Shown here: in pieces, positions 6,257 through 10,337 of the stretch
How the letters are laid out: the number at the start of each line of letters is the position of its first letter
Numbering within the stretch: position 1 is the stretch's first letter
NCBI GenBank assembly: GCA_018224345.1
Contig: JAGTUW010000110.1
Location: 1-10,337 of the forward strand
Length of the DNA: 10,337 nt
From: Bacteroidota bacterium
GTDB taxonomy: Bacteria; Bacteroidota; Ignavibacteria; SZUA-365
Reading direction: 5' to 3'
Made by a program: the position numbers and the translations under genes
The notes under the pieces: generated by a model
What the model was told of the DNA's origin: nothing
Seen by the model: only the letters and a program-made list of their open reading frames with translations
Databases searched by the model: none

Positions 6257-8812
6257 TCAGATCGCGAACTTGATGACGACGATGGTTTGATCGTCGCCAC
6301 GCTCGGCGCTGCCGGCCCAACGGTCGACACATTCCAGCAGGGCGCGCTGAATCTCTGCTGCGTTTTGTGTCGCATGTTCGCGGAGGCATTCGATCACGCC
6401 TTCCATGCCGAATTGCCGCCCCTGATCGTTCTCCGCTTCGGTGATACCGTCGGAGAGCAGCACGAAGACATCGCCTCCACGGACGAAAATTTTCTCTTCT
6501 TCCAATCGTTCGGCAAAAGAATGCATGTCGAGCCCGATGGCGAGTCCTGCCGGCTGATGCTGAATAATTTCACGCGAGAGCGCATTGTAATGCAACAGGG
6601 GAAGATGTCCGGCCCGGAGAAAAGTCACTTCATTGCGCAGCAGTTCCACGCGAAGCGCTGCCATGGTCACGAAACTGCGTCGTTCGATGTGGTCGAAGAT
6701 CTGCGTGTTGATGCGGACCAGCAGTTCCCACAACCCGGGTTGATACGACTCGACGGTTTTGAGAATGCCCTGTATGCGCGAGAGGTACAGTGCGGCGGAA
6801 GTGCCTTTGCCGGAAACATCACCGATGACGAAGGTCATGGCGTCATGTCGTGGCAGAAAATCGTAGAAATCACCACCCACTTCATACGCCGGCAGTGATT
6901 TCGCAGCCACGTCGATGCCCGGGAGATCGGGAATCTCATCGGGCAGCGAGTCGAGCTGAATGCTGCGTGCGATTTCCAGTTCCTTGCGCATCCGTTCCTT
7001 ATCCCGCGCACCCTCATAGAAACGCATTGTCGTCAGTGCGTCACTGATATTGATCGCGAGGTTCTCAAGCAGCTCGACATCCTCCCGTGAGTAATTCGTT
7101 TCCGACTGCTTTTCGCCCAGGAGAAGCAGTGCCTGTGCGTGTCCGTCAATATGCGACGCAGTAAGAAATTCCACGCCGGTACCGGCAAAGCGATCCCGGA
7201 AGCGTAGGTTGTCGATAGGCAGAGACGTATCCCGCGCGAAAGCGGTATCGAGAGAGGACAGGCCCTCATTGCCAAAGAGCAGCAGATCGGTATCGATGTG
7301 GAGGCCGTTGGACGCCAGCGGTCTGAAGCCGCCGTCACTGCGGATCGCGAAGACGGCGCCTTTCAGATGCATGAGGTTGACCAGATCACCGACCACGGCC
7401 GTGGCCAGCAGGGTGCTGTCGGCGTAACTGTGCGAGAGTTTGCTGAAAGCGGTCAGTGCACGTTTGTAATCGTAGCTGCCGCGGAAAAACCGGCGGTCGA
7501 GTCGGCGTTTCCCCTGACGATGCAGCCACCATAGCAATGCAATGGCGAGAGCGCCAGCGAGGAAGGACATTCGTTTCTCATACACCATTCTCTGCTCTGG
7601 TGTCAAGGCGTGCAGACGGATCATCTCGATCTGTTCACTGGTGACATGCAGCACCGGCATATTCCAATGCTGTTGAGGGAGCAGAAGGAGGAGAATGAAA
7701 AAGAGAAGGACGACGCAGGTCGTCAGCACGGTGGTGAGCATCCCGTAGAGCGAGCCCCGCCGGAGCACAACATACAGGTCGAAAATGCGATAGCGTACGA
7801 TAGTGGAGAAGAACAGCGCGGGAGAGGCAAGTCCCAGCAGAAATATCGCCTGCCAGGATGAGTAGTTGGTGACGGCAAGGGAACCGGCAATGAACAGGAT
7901 GCCAAGGATGATGGCTACACGGATTTTCGGGAAGCGTTCCCGGTATTCGACGCTCTCGTAAAGCCGGTAGCGACGCGCGAGTAATATCTGCACGACGGTC
8001 ACAGCGATTGCTGTGAGTCCTACCATCAGCAGGGATCGTAAAAGTCCCGTCAGAGGGAACGCGCTTCCGAGCGGAATTGCGAGAAAGAGCGCCAGGGGCG
8101 CCGCGTAGATCATGGCGATATCGATGCGACGGACGGCACGGACGAAACGTTGTGCAGGGAAGTACAGCAGCAGATGCATCAGACTGCCGATTGCCAGGGC
8201 CCAGCTCAGCGGGGAAAGCAGATAGCCGAGGGAAGTGAATGTATCGGGATAGAACCAGTAGGAATAACTCTGGGAAATCAACAGGGCAAAGCCCAGTACC
8301 AGGTGCGACCAGCCCAGAAGACGTGCGATGGGGTGCCGGTAACGGCGGAGAAATACCCAGGTCCCGATGCTGATAAAAGATATTCCAATCAGAATATGCG
8401 CAAGATAGAACAGCGGCAGGCCGAACACCGCCGTATAAATGGTCAGGTCCAGTGTCTCGCCGTCTCGCTCAACGGTGTAGACCAGCGCGTCGCCTCCGCG
8501 GCTCTGCTGAAGATAGTCGTTCGCATCGAACATGTCACGCACCGGAACGCCGTTGATGGCCATGATGATGTCACCAGCACGCAGACCGGCCCGGTCGGAC
8601 ACTCCCCCCGGCAGCACTTCGATGACCGTGACCTTGCCGTCGATGTCGGTATACCAGTTTTCATCGGTGACGATGGAGGCGAAGCGTACAATCCAGATTG
8701 ACGCAAACGTCAGCACGGCGGTCAGGCAGAAGAGATACAGAGCGCGTGCCCAATGCGGATGAGCGTTGAAGAACGGCAGGCCGTTGTTCGATGCGTCAGG
8801 ACGCGAAGTCAT
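6257..8812 (-). CDS. Membrane SpoIIE-family serine phosphatase with PDZ, multi-TM and GAF domains
   Basis: The product has 851 residues. TM1 is at 22-44, followed by a periplasmic PDZ domain at about 57-128 (ERDGETLDL near its end). About nine further TM helices lie between 131 and 430, with positively charged loops on the inside. The LDRRFFRGSYDYKRAL linker at 438-453 is typical of membrane-to-GAF connections in sensor kinases and phosphatases. A GAF domain spans about 455-595, then a helical linker ending SIQLDSLPDEIP. The PP2C-like SpoIIE domain spans 630-850 with metal-binding aspartates D648 and D651 (GGDFYD), D665 (GDVSGKG), D788 (SDGITEA) and D840-D841 (GDDQT), all intact. It should dephosphorylate a serine on an STAS-type anti-anti-sigma protein, as RsbU does, in response to an envelope signal. 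No such partner is in the window. It starts 10 bp after the lipoprotein-like gene, with a strong AGGAG. Confidence 0.92.
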   Translation of the reverse strand: MTSRPDASNNGLPFFNAHPHWARALYLFCLTAVLTFASIWIVRFASIVTDENWYTDIDGKVTVIEVLPGGVSDRAGLRAGDIIMAINGVPVRDMFDANDYLQQSRGGDALVYTVERDGETLDLTIYTAVFGLPLFYLAHILIGISFISIGTWVFLRRYRHPIARLLGWSHLVLGFALLISQSYSYWFYPDTFTSLGYLLSPLSWALAIGSLMHLLLYFPAQRFVRAVRRIDIAMIYAAPLALFLAIPLGSAFPLTGLLRSLLMVGLTAIAVTVVQILLARRYRLYESVEYRERFPKIRVAIILGILFIAGSLAVTNYSSWQAIFLLGLASPALFFSTIVRYRIFDLYVVLRRGSLYGMLTTVLTTCVVLLFFILLLLLPQQHWNMPVLHVTSEQIEMIRLHALTPEQRMVYEKRMSFLAGALAIALLWWLHRQGKRRLDRRFFRGSYDYKRALTAFSKLSHSYADSTLLATAVVGDLVNLMHLKGAVFAIRSDGGFRPLASNGLHIDTDLLLFGNEGLSSLDTAFARDTSLPIDNLRFRDRFAGTGVEFLTASHIDGHAQALLLLGEKQSETNYSREDVELLENLAINISDALTTMRFYEGARDKERMRKELEIARSIQLDSLPDEIPDLPGIDVAAKSLPAYEVGGDFYDFLPRHDAMTFVIGDVSGKGTSAALYLSRIQGILKTVESYQPGLWELLVRINTQIFDHIERRSFVTMAALRVELLRNEVTFLRAGHLPLLHYNALSREIIQHQPAGLAIGLDMHSFAERLEEEKIFVRGGDVFVLLSDGITEAENDQGRQFGMEGVIECLREHATQNAAEIQRALLECVDRWAGSAERGDDQTIVVIKFAI

Positions 8813-8819
8813 GCGTGCA

Positions 8820-8824
8820 CTCCT
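8820..8824 (-). promoter_or_regulatory. Shine-Dalgarno AGGAG overlapping the upstream stop codon
   Basis: The minus strand reads TAGGAG, where TAG (8825-8823) ends the lipoprotein-like gene and AGGAG lies 7 nt before the phosphatase ATG at 8812. This fixes the phosphatase start and implies coupled translation of the pair. Confidence 0.8.
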
Positions 8825-9284
8825 ATCGTGCGGTGGCGAGAAAGGCGGCGTAAATGATAATGGCTACGAGCCCCAATACCAGGATAACGCCGAGTATGGT
8901 CAGCAGGAATTGATTCATGGTGACGCCGCGCTCGGTCGGTGAGGCGCTGACGGCATCGACATAGGCCAGTGTGGTGTCGGCGGTGAACTGCTGTCCATCG
9001 GCGGTGGTCACCAGTGCATTCCCACGGATTCCGGCAGTGGTCAGTGTCCAGTCATCCGCTGGAAACAGAACCTGCGACCGATCGGCTGTGGTGACCAGCA
9101 GTCCGGGCCATGGAGCGGCCCTGTCGTCTGTCACACGCGGTGTGGTCCGCGACATTGCTGCAGGAAAGTGGGACTCCCCATCCCGCGGTTGATCGCCTGC
9201 CGGCCACGGGGCATGAAGGGCCATATGCGGGGCGCAAGCGGTGGTATAGAGCAAGAGAGAGAAAACGAGCAGGAGACGTCGCAT
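8823..9284 (-). CDS. Small lipoprotein-like envelope protein with C-terminal membrane helix, function unknown
   Basis: ATG 9284 gives 153 residues. I preferred it to the upstream GTG at 9362 because it opens directly with a signal sequence, MRRLLLVFSLLLYTTAC. C17 is a plausible lipidation site, but TTAC is a loose lipobox. A Pro-rich linker (about 19-60) is followed by a small, probably beta-rich region (about 62-115). Within it, WTLTTAGIRGNALVTTADG resembles short WxL...IRG modules I associate with Bacteroidota/Ignavibacteria envelope proteins (recall, not searched). Residues 124-149 form a strong TM helix. A lipid anchor plus a C-terminal TM segment is unusual; it may instead be a two-pass inner-membrane protein. 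It is the first gene of a tight pair with the phosphatase, so it is a candidate sensor partner. TACCTTCG at 9326-9333, minus, is one mismatch from TAnnTTTG. Confidence 0.7.
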   Translation of the reverse strand: MRRLLLVFSLLLYTTACAPHMALHAPWPAGDQPRDGESHFPAAMSRTTPRVTDDRAAPWPGLLVTTADRSQVLFPADDWTLTTAGIRGNALVTTADGQQFTADTTLAYVDAVSASPTERGVTMNQFLLTILGVILVLGLVAIIIYAAFLATAR

Positions 9285-9362
9285 GGAATTCCGTTGGTTC
9301 ATGTACATTGGCATAGTCCGGCACCCGAAGGTATAGACGGAAATTAGAAAATACATGATCAC

Positions 9363-9395
9363 AAAAAAAGAAGGCAGTCAATTCCGACTGCCTTC
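9363..9395 (-). terminator. Intrinsic terminator of the T9SS cargo gene
   Basis: A perfect 10-bp stem, GAAGGCAGTC (9370-9379) and GACTGCCTTC (9386-9395), closes a 6-nt loop. On the minus strand it is followed at once by seven T residues (complement of 9363-9369). It lies 22 bp beyond the stop codon at 9418 and separates this gene from the lipoprotein/phosphatase unit downstream. The other strand has TTTTT only after a short gap (9400-9404), so it could act weakly in both directions. Confidence 0.93.
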
Positions 9396-9417
9396 ACACT
9401 TTTTATTGCGACACCGA

Positions 9418-10170
9418 TCAGCGGGTCAACATCATCCGGCGGGATACCGACTGCGTATTGGTCGTCAGCTTGTAGACGTAAATACCGGCCGGAACCATTC
9501 TCCCCGTATTGTCGCGTCCGTTCCATGTCACCATGGTCCTGCCGGCGGGACGCACTTCATTGACCAGCGTGCGCACTTCTCTGCCGAGCAGGTTATAAAC
9601 TTTCAGCGTGGTCATTCCGGACTCAGGTGTGCGGTAGGAAATGACGGTGGAGGAGTTCGTATTCAATGCGAAAGGGTTCGGGTAATTTTGCGAAAGCCGT
9701 AATTCATTTGCCAGCGGGGCAGTGGAGGCGGATGTCGTTCCTGTCACTGCTGTGAAAGTCAGTTCCACATTCTCATCCTCATCGTCCACATTGGTGACAC
9801 GAACACGCACGGTACCCGAAGCCGGTGTGGATGAAGTAATGAATGTGATATCGAGCGGCTCCTTGAAGTCGGTTGCCATGTCGCCTTCATGCATTGAGGT
9901 GCCCGGAGGAAAACAGTTCTGAAAAAAGCAAATCTGTGTGTCCCAATCCTCCGGGAGGCCGCTCCTGTCAATGATTTCGACGCGGAGGGTGAGCGGTTTT
10001 CCCGAGATGTTGGTGACATCAATTATGACAGGGATCCAGTCGGTTGGTTCTCCGCTCGTCTCCGCAGATGCCGCAGCGACACTGAAAGTCTGCCCCGTCA
10101 ACGCCGTGGGGGCCATCGAAAGAAGCGCAAACACAAGCAATGGAAAAACTACGATCGTAACATGTTTCAT
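9418..10170 (-). CDS. Secreted protein with T9SS type A C-terminal sorting domain
   Basis: The product has 250 residues. A signal peptide (MKH, then a hydrophobic core to about residue 20, cleavage near residue 27) sends it across the inner membrane by Sec. Residues about 40-142 form a beta-rich Ig-like region (DVTNISGKPLTLRVEI; VRVRVTNVDDEDENVELTF). It includes C81 and C86 in CFFQNC, which could form a disulfide. A short Ser/Thr-rich linker leads to the sorting domain at about 155-250: LSQNYPNPF (159-167), the VYNLLGREVRTL strand, GRDNTGRMVPAGIYVYKL and a basic end RRMMLTR. This C-terminal domain is the known export signal for the type IX system, usually removed when cargo reaches the surface. 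The cargo part is small and of unknown function; no catalytic motif is visible. GGAG (10181-10178) lies 7 nt before the ATG. The gene ends at a strong terminator and appears monocistronic. Confidence 0.9.
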   Translation of the reverse strand: MKHVTIVVFPLLVFALLSMAPTALTGQTFSVAAASAETSGEPTDWIPVIIDVTNISGKPLTLRVEIIDRSGLPEDWDTQICFFQNCFPPGTSMHEGDMATDFKEPLDITFITSSTPASGTVRVRVTNVDDEDENVELTFTAVTGTTSASTAPLANELRLSQNYPNPFALNTNSSTVISYRTPESGMTTLKVYNLLGREVRTLVNEVRPAGRTMVTWNGRDNTGRMVPAGIYVYKLTTNTQSVSRRMMLTR

Positions 10171-10177
10171 CTATATG

Positions 10178-10181
10178 CTCC
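10178..10181 (-). promoter_or_regulatory. Shine-Dalgarno GGAG of the T9SS cargo gene
   Basis: The minus strand reads GGAG 7 nt before ATG 10170 and supports that start. The rest of the upstream stretch (10182-10233) is AT-rich and probably holds the promoter. I see no convincing -33/-7 pair there. Confidence 0.6.
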
Positions 10182-10233
10182 ATTGTATACTAAACCAACT
10201 TTAAGTTAAAGAATAATCAGATTAGTCACAAAT

Positions 10234-10337
10234 AAATCCCCGATCGGGCCGGCCCCCGTGCCGGCCCGTTCCGCCCGGGCCGGCCCCCGTGCCGGCCCGT
10301 TCCAGCCAAACCCCCGAACGTAGCCCGGGCCGGCCCC
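10234..10337. repeat. GC-rich modular intergenic repeat array, copy 2, cut by window edge
   Basis: Like the first array, it opens with AAATCCCCG (10234-10242). It has two copies of GTGCCGGCCCGTTCC, at 10258-10272 and 10289-10303. The second copy continues with AGCCAAACCCCCGAACG, giving a 30-mer at 10291-10320 identical to those at 1409-1438 and 1461-1490. The GGGCCGGC/GCCGGCCC stem occurs around both copies, and CGTTC/GAACG in the full unit. The array continues with CCCGGGCCGGCCCC to the last base, so its right end is not seen. Confidence 0.9.

Noticed and set aside
9285..9362. GTG start at 9362 for the lipoprotein-like gene (179 residues)
   Set aside because: It would place 26 residues before the signal sequence and would begin next to the T-run of the preceding terminator. 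ATG 9284 gives a normal signal peptide at the N-terminus.

Overview
The window looks like chromosomal DNA from the Bacteroidota/Chlorobi group, probably an Ignavibacteria- or Kapabacteria-like lineage. The main evidence is the minus-strand gene at 9418-10170. Its product ends in a type IX secretion (T9SS) type A sorting domain with the QNYPNPF opening typical of that group. Supporting evidence is patchy Shine-Dalgarno use and one exact TAnnTTTG promoter-like box. The sequence is GC-rich by eye (not computed). The lineage is inferred from gene content, not from a marker gene.

Layout, left to right. (1) 1-1308, minus: the N-terminal 436 residues of a P2-type (Ca2+-ATPase-like) cation pump, cut off by the window edge. 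(2) 1309-1548: a divergent intergenic region holding a GC-rich modular repeat array (1382-1508). (3) 1549-4216, plus: larB and larE, overlapping by 26 bp, encode two of the three known enzymes of nickel-pincer nucleotide synthesis (the cofactor of lactate racemase and relatives). A homocysteine S-methyltransferase family gene follows 93 bp later. Neither larC nor larA is in the window. (4) 4358-6253, plus: a secreted, probably outer-membrane protein with a barrel-like N-terminal half, ten thrombospondin type 3 (TSP3) Ca2+-binding repeats and a divergent C-terminal domain. (5) 6257-9284, minus: a two-gene unit, convergent with the previous gene with only 3 bp between stops. It encodes a small lipoprotein-like protein and a large membrane phosphatase (PDZ, about ten TM helices, GAF, SpoIIE/PP2C). 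(6) 9363-9395: a textbook intrinsic terminator. (7) 9418-10170, minus: the T9SS cargo protein. (8) 10234-10337: a second array of the same GC-rich repeat, running off the edge.

How the genes may work together. larB and larE are almost certainly translationally coupled and act in sequence: LarB carboxylates nicotinic acid adenine dinucleotide, and LarE then installs sulfur. This LarE has three cysteines positioned like the cluster-binding type, so it may be a catalytic rather than a sacrificial sulfur transferase. The phosphatase would pass an envelope signal sensed by its periplasmic PDZ and membrane part to a cytoplasmic partner-switching (STAS/anti-sigma) module outside the window. Its co-transcribed envelope protein is a candidate partner.

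The least explained element is the dispersed repeat. It comprises five copies of the 15-mer GTGCCGGCCCGTTCC in two arrays almost 9 kb apart, all in one orientation. Both arrays begin with AAATCCCCG, and both lie 60-75 bp upstream of a minus-strand gene start. I do not recognise this family.
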